Source: an uncultured Clostridia bacterium (GTDB lineage: Bacteria; Bacillota; Clostridia; Oscillospirales; Oscillospiraceae). Taken from it: a DNA stretch of 7,307 nt. The DNA lies in contig CALDMR010000158.1 of the NCBI GenBank assembly GCA_937915065.1, positions 1 through 7,307 on the forward strand, in the 5' to 3' direction. Below the pieces are notes generated by a model that was given only the letters and a program-made list of their open reading frames with translations, did no database searches and was not told where the DNA came from. This document shows, in pieces, positions 1 through 5,726 of the stretch (position 1 is the first letter of the stretch; every line of letters begins with the position of its first letter). Made by a program: the position numbers and the translations under genes.

Positions 1-813
1 TGCAAGCTCTGTGCCGTTGCTCAGGGTCCAGTATGCATCATGATCCACGCCGATCTTTTTCCACAGCTTTTCTTCCATATACTCTGCCAGGCCGCAGCCG
101 GTGGCATTTTTGATGACCTGTCCCAAAATTTCCGTATTGATGCTCAAATACCGGCGGTAAGTAAACGGCGCTTCCTGAACGCCGTATTTTGCAATCACCT
201 TCATGGCCGGTTTTCCCATCAGGGTGCGCATCGAAAATCCGCTCATATCCCGGTCTTCATCAAACCGAATGCCAGAGGCCATTTGCAGGCAGGCTTTGAT
301 CGGGATCTCCTCCAATTCCGTGCCGACAAATTCCGGGATATATTTCCCCAGAGGATCTTCAATACTGCTCACAGCCCCCTCGCTCACCGCGATTCCCAAC
401 AAGGCCGATACAAAGGATTTCCCCATGGAGTTGGAGGAAAATACCGTATTTTCATCCCCGCCGAAAAAATAATTCTCATAGCGGATCACATCGTCTTTGA
501 TCACCAGCATGGCCGAAGTTTTGGTATCCTCCAAAAAGTTGGCCGTGGGATAAAAAGTGTCCTGGAAGGAAAAGCCGTCTGCCAGCTCAACAGGATCTTC
601 CTTTGCAAACTGGAAGGTCTGCGTTCCCTTGTGGATCGTAACCGTGGGCTGGATCTCCGGCGTATGTTGAAAGGTGTAGGCCAGGTTCTCATCTTTGAAA
701 CTGTTCAGGGATGTATGAAGGATCTTAACCTTTTCCCCAAAGCAGAGCCACAGCGCCCCCGCAGCCACTGCGGCACAAACAGCCACCGCACCGATTCGCT
801 TAATATGTTTCAT
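1..813 (-). CDS. Membrane-anchored serine hydrolase, beta-lactamase (class C/6-aminohexanoate-dimer hydrolase-like) family, C-terminus cut by window edge
   Basis: An uninterrupted minus-strand frame of 271 codons runs from ATG at 813 to the left edge without a stop, so the C-terminus is missing. The start has an AAGGAGA Shine-Dalgarno 7 nt upstream (821-827). The N-terminus (MKHIKR, then a hydrophobic stretch at about residues 7-25) is a signal anchor or signal peptide, so the enzyme should act outside the membrane. The PF00144 fold is shown by the SxxK nucleophile motif S129-M-G-K132, by Tyr222 in R-Y-L-S-I-N-T-E-I-L-G (family Y-x-S-x-x-T-x-x-L-G), and by the downstream LAEYMEEKLWKKIGV and HDAYW segments typical of the 6-aminohexanoate-dimer hydrolase/esterase branch. 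The third motif (KTG/HxG-like) would lie beyond the edge. The substrate cannot be told: esterase, peptidase and amidase activities all occur in this family, and a clinically relevant beta-lactamase is not implied. A MerR-type promoter precedes it. Confidence 0.85.
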   Translation of the reverse strand, partial: MKHIKRIGAVAVCAAVAAGALWLCFGEKVKILHTSLNSFKDENLAYTFQHTPEIQPTVTIHKGTQTFQFAKEDPVELADGFSFQDTFYPTANFLEDTKTSAMLVIKDDVIRYENYFFGGDENTVFSSNSMGKSFVSALLGIAVSEGAVSSIEDPLGKYIPEFVGTELEEIPIKACLQMASGIRFDEDRDMSGFSMRTLMGKPAMKVIAKYGVQEAPFTYRRYLSINTEILGQVIKNATGCGLAEYMEEKLWKKIGVDHDAYWTLSNGTELA

Positions 814-843
814 AAATTCATCTCCTTCGTTTGGTTCGGCCTC

Positions 844-874
844 ATTCTACTCCGTTCAGCAACTGTACAGTCAA
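844..874 (-). promoter_or_regulatory. Promoter of the serine hydrolase gene with MerR-type 19-bp spacer and operator dyad
   Basis: On the minus strand, TTGACT (869-874) is followed by a 19-bp spacer and TAGAAT (844-849). Position 852-870 holds an imperfect dyad with half-sites CTGTACAG and CTGAACGG separated by TTG; 6 of 8 positions are symmetric, and the first half-site overlaps the -35 hexamer. An overlong 19-bp spacer with a dyad overlapping the -35 is the hallmark of promoters that MerR-family activators untwist. The predicted transcript start near 837 leaves a leader of about 24 nt before the ATG at 813. No MerR-family gene lies in the window, so the regulator is inferred and may lie beyond the left edge or elsewhere. 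Confidence 0.6.
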
Positions 875-945
875 CCCCTTTTTTGAAATTATTTTATGTG
901 CGCCTTTCCGCCCCTTTCCCCTCCACAAGAATAACCAAAAAACAG

Positions 946-995
946 AAAAATGCCCCCGAAGCAGCCATTCATCCGCTGACTTCGGGGGCATTTTT
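946..995 (-). terminator. Intrinsic terminator, 16-bp perfect stem, possibly bidirectional
   Basis: The arms AAAAATGCCCCCGAAG (946-961) and CTTCGGGGGCATTTTT (980-995) are perfect reverse complements around an 18-nt loop. The minus-strand transcript ends in an A+T-flanked GC-rich stem followed by TTTTT and then a further T-run (plus-strand A-run at about 936-943). It would stop transcription coming from the rRNA methyltransferase gene before the serine hydrolase promoter. The symmetric A/T flanks mean it could work on both strands. The loop is longer than usual for an intrinsic terminator. Confidence 0.85.
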
Positions 996-1145
996 ATCCG
1001 CCGGCTATTTCATTTTTTGTGTTCCCGTCCTTCATATCAATGACCACCGAAACCGTGATATAGTCCTCAATGCGCTTATTGCGGAACTTATCACCCTCGG
1101 CGTCAAACACCACATGGCGGGAAAAGTGCCTAAATCTAAGGATCT
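994..1145 (-). pseudogene. Orphan 3' gene fragment of unknown family, no usable start
   Basis: After the stop of the rRNA methyltransferase gene, the minus strand keeps an open, coding-like stretch of about 50 codons in another frame, ending with TAA at 994-996 on the edge of the terminator stem. The residues include RHVVFDAEGDKFRNKRIED followed by YITVSVVIDMKDGNTKNE, a charged/hydrophobic alternation with G/C-rich third positions that looks like real protein. No ATG lies in this frame in the region; GTG codons at 1113 and 1110 have no Shine-Dalgarno. The frame does stay open further upstream, but there it only shadows the methyltransferase gene. The best reading is the 3' end of a deleted gene that kept its terminator; chance openness is the alternative. 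I do not recognise the family. Confidence 0.3.
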
Positions 1146-2498
1146 CTATCCATTTTCCCTTTGCAGCAAAACTACCGTCTCCACATGGGCCGTTCTTGGG
1201 AACATATCTACGGCTGCGGCCTTTTGCAGGGCATAGCCCTGCTGGGAAAACAGCTTCACATCCCGCCCCAGCGTGGCCGGATCGCAGGATACATAAACGA
1301 TCCGATCCGGCGCCATGGCCACCGCCGCGCCGATGACTTCCTGCGCCAGCCCTTTGCGGGGCGGATCCACCACGATCACATCGGGCCGCAGTCCTTCGGT
1401 GGCGCATTTCGCCGCCACCTCCGCCGCGTCGCCGCAGAAAAATTCTGCATTTTCCACGCCGTTGCGCTCCGCATTTTCCCGCGCGTCTGCAATGGCTTCC
1501 GGCACGATCTCCGCACCGATCACCCGCCCGGCCCGTTTTGCCAGGGTCAAAGTAATGGTACCCGTGCCGCAATACAGTTCCAGCACCGTTTCCGTGCCCC
1601 GCAGGGCCGCAAACTCCGCCGCCGTTTCATACAGCCGCTCCGCTTGATCCCGGTTGACCTGATAAAAAGAAGGCACCGACAGCTTAAACCGGCAGCCGCA
1701 CAGCTCATCCATCAAATAGTTCTGTCCCCACAAGGTCTGGTAACGGTCACCCAGGATCACATTGCCCGGCTTTGCATTGATGTTCAGCACAATGCCCACC
1801 GTTTGAGGCCAGGCTTCGCGCACCGCCTCCACCAGTTCCGCGGCATGCTCCGCCCGGGCAGAGGCCGCCACCAGGCACACCAGGGCATCCTCGTTCCGAG
1901 CCGTGCGCACATACACATGGCGCAGCCACCCTTTACCGCAGCCCTCATCGTAAGCTGGGATTCCATACGCTTCCATCCAACGCCGCACTGCCGCCGCCAC
2001 CCGCTCCGCCGCGGTACTTTGGATCAGGCAGGTCTCCACCGGAATCACCTCATGGGTGCGGGCCCGGTAAAACCCGATCCGCTGGGGCGGGGCCACGGGA
2101 TACTGAGCCTTGTTGCGGTAATGCAGCATCCGTTCGCTGCCAAAAATGGGCAGATCTTCCACCCGCTGGCCGCCGATGCGCTCCAGGGCGTCGGCCACCT
2201 TCCGGCGCTTGGCCTCCAGTTCTTCTTCGTAATCCAGATGCCAGAAAGTGCAGCCCCCGCATTTTCCAAACCAGAGGCAGGCCGGCTCCGCCCGGTGGGG
2301 CGAGGGCTCCAGCACGGTTTTTACCTTGGCAAAGGCCACATGCTTCAGCACTTTCATCACCAGCACTGTGCACACTTCGCCGCGCACGCCCCCGTGTACA
2401 AACAGCACCCGGCCGTCCAGCCGCGCCACACCCAGCCCTTCGCTGGAATAACCTTCAATGGTTACGGTATAAAGCTCATTCTTTTTTATCTCGTTCAT
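1146..2498 (-). CDS. rlmD: 23S rRNA (uracil-C5)-methyltransferase, RlmD/RlmCD (TrmA/RumA) family
   Basis: This 450-residue protein transfers a methyl group from S-adenosylmethionine to C5 of a uridine in 23S rRNA (U1939 in RlmD; also U747 in the Bacillus dual-specificity RlmCD). Residues 1-60 form a TRAM RNA-binding domain. The [4Fe-4S] ligands are present: C74, C80 and C83 (C-x5-C-x2-C in CLWFGKCGGC) and probably C157. The methyltransferase domain shows SFYQVN at 277-282, the SAM loop LELYCGTGT at 307-315, DPPRKG at 378-383, the catalytic Cys405 in SCDPATL, and the general base Glu440 in AHVETVVLL. The length is normal for the family. The frame stays open upstream to 2633, but ATG at 2498 is chosen: it begins the conserved TRAM domain, has AAAAGGAG about 11 nt upstream, and the upstream part is low in homology-like character and runs through the terminator. 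Whether one or two uridines are modified cannot be told. Confidence 0.95.
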   Translation of the reverse strand: MNEIKKNELYTVTIEGYSSEGLGVARLDGRVLFVHGGVRGEVCTVLVMKVLKHVAFAKVKTVLEPSPHRAEPACLWFGKCGGCTFWHLDYEEELEAKRRKVADALERIGGQRVEDLPIFGSERMLHYRNKAQYPVAPPQRIGFYRARTHEVIPVETCLIQSTAAERVAAAVRRWMEAYGIPAYDEGCGKGWLRHVYVRTARNEDALVCLVAASARAEHAAELVEAVREAWPQTVGIVLNINAKPGNVILGDRYQTLWGQNYLMDELCGCRFKLSVPSFYQVNRDQAERLYETAAEFAALRGTETVLELYCGTGTITLTLAKRAGRVIGAEIVPEAIADARENAERNGVENAEFFCGDAAEVAAKCATEGLRPDVIVVDPPRKGLAQEVIGAAVAMAPDRIVYVSCDPATLGRDVKLFSQQGYALQKAAAVDMFPRTAHVETVVLLQRENG

Positions 2499-2539
2499 AC
2501 AGGCGCTTGCTCCTTTTCGGCGGTGATCATTTGATTGGT

Positions 2540-2568
2540 ATTGTATAAAGAAACCGGCCCTGCCGCAA
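2540..2568 (-). promoter_or_regulatory. Candidate promoter of rlmD, with its -35 inside the upstream terminator stem
   Basis: On the minus strand, TTGCGG (2563-2568) is followed by a 17-bp spacer and TACAAT (2540-2545). The -10 matches TATAAT in 5 of 6 positions and the -35 matches TTGACA in 3 of 6, with ideal spacing. The predicted start near 2533 gives a leader of about 35 nt before the ATG at 2498. The -35 falls in the terminator hairpin of the ribonuclease gene, so the two elements share sequence. The weak -35 keeps confidence moderate. Confidence 0.45.
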
Positions 2569-2590
2569 GGGGTTCTTGCGGCAGGGCCGG
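2554..2590 (-). terminator. Intrinsic terminator of the beta-CASP ribonuclease gene
   Basis: The arms CCGGCCCTGCCGCAAG (2554-2569) and CTTGCGGCAGGGCCGG (2575-2590) are perfect 16-bp complements around a 5-nt loop, giving a very GC-rich stem. On the minus strand it lies about 30 nt after the stop codon at 2621-2623 and is followed by TTTCTTTAT, an adequate U-rich tail. On the plus strand the tail is CTTTTG, so some bidirectional activity is possible, although no plus-strand gene ends here. Confidence 0.9.
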
Positions 2591-2620
2591 CTTTTGTGTC
2601 TGATGCGCCAGCGGGCTTCC

Positions 2621-4216
2621 TCAGCGGTCCCACTTTTCGGCCAGCGCGCGGATCTGATCGGCAAACTTCGCCAGATCCTTGTTGGTGCCGCCCTTGTTGT
2701 GCCGAATGACCTCCTGCAGCAGCAAGCCCACATTCTCCAGGCGCTGATAGGCAGCAGACCCCTTGTCCGGCGGCGCCGCCTTTCTCCGCTCCGGCGTGTA
2801 CCCGGCAGAGATCCTGGTGTTGCTCAACAGGTCGTAAACTTCCGTATATTCGGGAGCATGGACTTCAAAGCCCCGGTCTTTCAGATTCTGGGCAAACACC
2901 GGCGCCACATCGGCGTCGCCATGAACCACAAACACATGCTCCGGCCGGGGTGCATACGCGTTGATCCAGTCCAGCAGGCTGGAAAGGTCGGCATGGGAGG
3001 ACAGGCCGTTGAACTTGATGATCCGGGCGTTAACTGCGATCTCTTCGCCGAAGAGCTTCACTTCCCTGGCCCCATCCAGCAGCCGTGCTCCCAAAGAGCC
3101 CTCCGCCTGGTATCCCACGAAGCAGATCGTGCATTCGCTGCGCCACAGGTTGTGTTTCAGGTGGTGGCGGATCCGCCCTGCGTCACACATGCCGGAGGCA
3201 GATATGATCACCTTGGGCGTCATATCCAGGTTCAGCGCCTTGGATTCCTCGCTGGTGGCAGTCATCATCAGGCCCGGGAAGGTAAACATATTGATACCGC
3301 CCTGCACCAGAGCAATGGCCTCCTCGTCGAGATACCCCGTCAGATCCCCAGCAAAGATCTCCGTTGCCTCCCGGGCCAGGGGACTGTCGATATACACCGG
3401 AAAATCGGGCACCGACTTCACCAGGCGCCGGTCTTTGATCTCCCGGATAAAGTACAGCAGTTCCTGCGTTCGTCCCACGGCAAAGGAGGGGATCACCACA
3501 TTACCGCCCTTGCCCAGCGTTTCATCAATCACCTGGGCCAGTCCCTCGGTATAGCTGGGCACTTCGCCATGCTCCCGGTCGCCATAGGTGCTTTCCATCA
3601 CCACATAATCCGCCGCGCGCAGCAAAACCGGATCCCGGATAATGGGCTGGCGGTTGTTGCCGATATCGCCGGAAAACACGATGGTTTTCGTCACGCCGTT
3701 TTCCGTCAGCCGCAGGGTGATGCTGGCAGAACCCAGGAGATGGCCCGCATCGGTGAATACCGCCGTGACGCCCTCGCACAGCTCCACCTCCTCGTTATAC
3801 TCGCACCGGCGCAAATAGTCCTTTACCGCCATGGCGTCGGCCAGGGTGTAAAGGGGCTCCACCTCATTCTTTCCTGCGCGCCGCCCCTTTCGGTTGAGCC
3901 ACATGGCGTCGCTCTCCTGGATGTGGGCGCTGTCCTGCAGCATGATCTCCATCAGATCCGCCGTCAGCCGGGTGGCCACAATGGTGCCGCGGAATCCCTG
4001 CTTGAGCAGCAGCGGGATCCGGCCGGAATGGTCGATATGCGCATGGGTCACCAGCACGAAATCGATCTGTCCCGGATGAAAGGGCAGCGCGTGGTTATCG
4101 ATCTCATCGCGGCCCTGCTGCAATCCGCAGTCAATCAGAATTTTTTTCCCGTTGACTTCAATGCAGTGGCAGCTGCCGGTCACACAGCGGTCAGCGCCGT
4201 AAAAGCTCAATTTCAT
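2621..4216 (-). CDS. Metallo-beta-lactamase fold, beta-CASP ribonuclease (RNase J/CPSF73-like, COG1236 type)
   Basis: This 531-residue cytoplasmic protein belongs to the zinc-dependent beta-CASP nucleases, which cleave RNA (as in bacterial TTHA0252 and eukaryotic CPSF73/Ysh1). The metal ligands are visible: H58-A-H60-I-D62-H63, H159 in GHLLGS and D184 in FSGDIG. The beta-CASP motifs are E208 in MESTYGD (motif A), the GRIRHHLKH segment at about 347-355 (motif B) and H408 in SSHAD (motif C). PSFAVGR at 243-249 and a terminal VHGD at 431-434 also fit. The order and length match the bacterial YSH1-like group. About 50 residues after 480 form a helical charged tail with no motif I recognise. ATG at 4216 is chosen because GGGGAGG lies 7 nt upstream and the conserved N-terminus (MKLSFYGADRCVTGS) starts there; an in-frame ATG at 4246 lacks a good site. 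The physiological RNA target is unknown, and a DNA substrate cannot be strictly excluded. Confidence 0.93.
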   Translation of the reverse strand: MKLSFYGADRCVTGSCHCIEVNGKKILIDCGLQQGRDEIDNHALPFHPGQIDFVLVTHAHIDHSGRIPLLLKQGFRGTIVATRLTADLMEIMLQDSAHIQESDAMWLNRKGRRAGKNEVEPLYTLADAMAVKDYLRRCEYNEEVELCEGVTAVFTDAGHLLGSASITLRLTENGVTKTIVFSGDIGNNRQPIIRDPVLLRAADYVVMESTYGDREHGEVPSYTEGLAQVIDETLGKGGNVVIPSFAVGRTQELLYFIREIKDRRLVKSVPDFPVYIDSPLAREATEIFAGDLTGYLDEEAIALVQGGINMFTFPGLMMTATSEESKALNLDMTPKVIISASGMCDAGRIRHHLKHNLWRSECTICFVGYQAEGSLGARLLDGAREVKLFGEEIAVNARIIKFNGLSSHADLSSLLDWINAYAPRPEHVFVVHGDADVAPVFAQNLKDRGFEVHAPEYTEVYDLLSNTRISAGYTPERRKAAPPDKGSAAYQRLENVGLLLQEVIRHNKGGTNKDLAKFADQIRALAEKWDR

Positions 4217-4280
4217 TGCGAATCCTCCCCTGTTTTCTGGAATCATCCATTATGATCTGCCCAACGCAGTGTTTGTATAA

Positions 4281-4309
4281 AGTATACCATATTGCCCATA
4301 AAATCTCAA
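4281..4309 (-). promoter_or_regulatory. Promoter of the beta-CASP ribonuclease gene
   Basis: On the minus strand, TTGAGA (4304-4309, 5 of 6 to consensus) is followed by a 17-bp spacer and TATACT (4281-4286, 5 of 6). The spacer ends in TGG, which makes an extended -10 (TGnTATACT). This is the best vegetative-type promoter in the window. Transcription would start near 4274, giving a leader of about 58 nt to the ATG at 4216. Confidence 0.75.
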
Positions 4310-4435
4310 TCGATTTTTGCCATTTTGCTGCACCCGCATCTCTTTCTCCCCCTCTCCCCCCTGTCAATTGTAGAATATGTAAAAAAAGCACGAAAGTTTT
4401 TGTCATTATTCTGCGTATCTTTTCAGGAATTCTCT

Positions 4436-4465
4436 TTGCCCTGCGCACATCCTTTGATGTATAAT
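4436..4465 (+). promoter_or_regulatory. Promoter of the carA-guaA operon
   Basis: A perfect TATAAT lies at 4460-4465, with TTGCCC (4436-4441, 4 of 6) 18 bp upstream. The predicted start near 4472 leaves a leader of about 150 nt before the carA ATG at 4626, long enough for post-initiation control. The -10 is convincing; the -35 is ordinary. Confidence 0.6.
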
Positions 4466-4538
4466 AAGCATAATAAAATCGGGCGCTTTAGGGATTTTTC
4501 CGAATTTTCATCCCAACCGCGTCTGTTTTCCCCGCGCT

Positions 4539-4589
4539 TTCCGCGCTGCTGCGCGCGGAATCTACCGGCAAAATTCCGCCGCTCTTTTT
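4539..4589 (+). promoter_or_regulatory. Possible attenuator in the carA leader: two mutually exclusive hairpins and a U-run
   Basis: Hairpin A pairs TTCCGCGC (4539-4546) with GCGCGGAA (4553-4560), 8 bp around a 6-nt loop. Hairpin B pairs GCGGAAT (4555-4561) with ATTCCGC (4573-4579), 7 bp around an 11-nt loop, and is followed 5 nt later by TTTTT (4585-4589). The two share 4555-4560, so only one can form at a time, the geometry of an antiterminator/terminator switch. Hairpin B is short and separated from its U-run, so it would be a weak terminator. No PyrR-binding loop consensus or riboswitch core was recognised, so any ligand or protein is unknown. Confidence 0.3.
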
Positions 4590-4625
4590 ACACGAAACTG
4601 ATTTTCCAAGAAAGGGGTTTTTCCT

Positions 4626-5726
4626 ATGGCAAAGAACGCATATCTGGTGCTGGAAAACGGCGACGTTTACGAAGGCTGGTCCTTCGGCGCCGAAGCAGAC
4701 ATCGTCGGCGAGATTGTTTTCACCACCGCCATGACCGGCTACCTGGAGACCCTGACCGACCCCAGTTATTACGGTCAGATCGTCGTCCAGACCTTCCCGC
4801 TGATCGGCAACTACGGGATTATTCCTTCCGATTTTGAAAGCGCCCGCCCCTGGGTGCGCGCCTATATTGTCCGCGAATGGTGCCAGGCGCCCTCCAATTT
4901 CCGCGGCGAAAGCGATCTGGACGCATTTTTGAAAGAAAACGGCATTCCCGGCCTGTGGGGCATCGACACCCGCAAGCTGACAAAAGTGATCCGCGAAAGC
5001 GGCGTCATGAACGCCTTTATCACCACCGACAAGGCCAAGGTGCCCGAAGGCGCCAACCTCTGCAAGCCCTATGTGATCGAGGGCGCTGTCAATGCCGTAA
5101 GCAATTTTGAAGCTTACGAAACGGTGGACGAGGGCGAGCGCACCGTAGTCCTGTGGGACTTCGGCGCCAAGGAAAACATCCCCCGCGAGCTGATCCGCCG
5201 CGGCTGCAAAGTCATCCGTGTGCCCGGCGCCACCACCGCCGAGGAAGTGCTCAGCTACGAGCCCGACGGTATTATGCTCAGCAACGGCCCCGGCGACCCG
5301 TCTGAAAATACCGGCATCATTGCAGAACTGGCCAAGATCGCCGACTCCGGCGTACCCATTTTCGGCATCTGCCTGGGCCACCAGCTGATGGCCCTTTCCC
5401 AGGGCGCAAAAACCCACAAACTGCACTACGGTCACCGCGGCGCCAACCAGCCCGTGAAAGAACTGGCCACCGGCCGGGTTTACATCACCACCCAGAATCA
5501 CGGCTACGCCGTCCTGTCCGACAGTCTGCCCGAGGGCGCGGTGCTCAGCTACGCCAATGCCAACGACGGCACCTGCGAGGGCGTAACTTACGCCGGCAAG
5601 CCCATCTTCACCGTCCAGTTCCACCCCGAGGCCTGCGGCGGCCCGTTGGACACCCGGTTCCTGTTCGACAAGTTTATCGCCATGATCGATGCATATAAAA
5701 CACAAAAGGAGGCCAAAGGCGCATGA
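4626..5726 (+). CDS. carA: Carbamoyl-phosphate synthase small (glutamine-hydrolysing) subunit
   Basis: This 366-residue protein hydrolyses glutamine and passes ammonia to the large subunit CarB, which makes carbamoyl phosphate for pyrimidine and arginine synthesis. The N-terminal small-chain domain covers about residues 4-130, with FTTAMTGYLETLTDPSYYGQ at 32-51 and GIDTRKLT at 112-119. The class I glutamine amidotransferase domain covers about 173-355: LSNGPGDPS at 218-226, the nucleophile Cys249 in GICLGHQ, and the His333/Glu335 pair in QFHPE. Length and motif order are normal and all catalytic residues are present. The start has AAGAAAGGGG upstream, about 8 nt from the ATG. The last codons overlap guaA by 4 nt (ATGA). 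carB does not follow directly, which is unusual because carA and carB are commonly adjacent; the large subunit must be encoded elsewhere or further downstream. Confidence 0.97.
   Translation: MAKNAYLVLENGDVYEGWSFGAEADIVGEIVFTTAMTGYLETLTDPSYYGQIVVQTFPLIGNYGIIPSDFESARPWVRAYIVREWCQAPSNFRGESDLDAFLKENGIPGLWGIDTRKLTKVIRESGVMNAFITTDKAKVPEGANLCKPYVIEGAVNAVSNFEAYETVDEGERTVVLWDFGAKENIPRELIRRGCKVIRVPGATTAEEVLSYEPDGIMLSNGPGDPSENTGIIAELAKIADSGVPIFGICLGHQLMALSQGAKTHKLHYGHRGANQPVKELATGRVYITTQNHGYAVLSDSLPEGAVLSYANANDGTCEGVTYAGKPIFTVQFHPEACGGPLDTRFLFDKFIAMIDAYKTQKEAKGA
5706..5712 (+). promoter_or_regulatory. Ribosome binding site of guaA inside carA
   Basis: AAGGAGG, a near-perfect Shine-Dalgarno, lies within the last codons of carA, 10 nt before the guaA ATG at 5723. 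It fixes the guaA start and, with the 4-nt ATGA overlap, supports translational coupling of the two genes. Confidence 0.85.

Larger units (their letters stand above)
4217..4625. other. Divergent intergenic region between the ribonuclease gene and carA
   Basis: This 409-bp stretch holds no convincing gene. It contains the minus-strand promoter of the ribonuclease gene and its leader of about 58 nt (4217-4309), an A+T-richer middle with a C/T-only tract around 4340-4362, the plus-strand promoter of carA (4436-4465), and the long carA leader with hairpins. The drop in GC in the middle, compared with both flanking genes, is what is expected of a promoter region. Confidence 0.7.

Noticed and set aside
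40..1236. Long plus-strand open frame of 398 codons
   Set aside because: It is antisense to the serine hydrolase gene, crosses its promoter and the 16-bp terminator, and its translation has no recognisable domain. It is a by-product of GC-rich third positions on the other strand.
4191..4250. Possible 19-codon upstream open frame (MDDSRKQGRIRNEIELLRR) overlapping the ribonuclease start
   Set aside because: It has no clear Shine-Dalgarno, and its later codons simply overlap the ribosome site and first codons of the real gene. Chance is the simpler explanation.
2576..4255. Plus-strand open frame of 559 codons opposite the beta-CASP gene
   Set aside because: It is antisense to a protein with all beta-CASP and metal-binding motifs. 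The translation is rich in His, Gln and Arg, as expected of an antisense shadow, and has no ribosome site.
4340..4362. C/T-only tract in the divergent intergenic region
   Set aside because: The tract is short, with no mirror symmetry or repeat unit, so there is no reason to assign it a function.
4496..4508. PurBox-like sequence TTTTCCGAATTTT in the carA leader
   Set aside because: It matches the Bacillus PurR box consensus, as I recall it, at 11 of 13 positions, tempting next to guaA. But no convincing inverted partner lies at the expected distance, and it sits downstream of the promoter within the leader.
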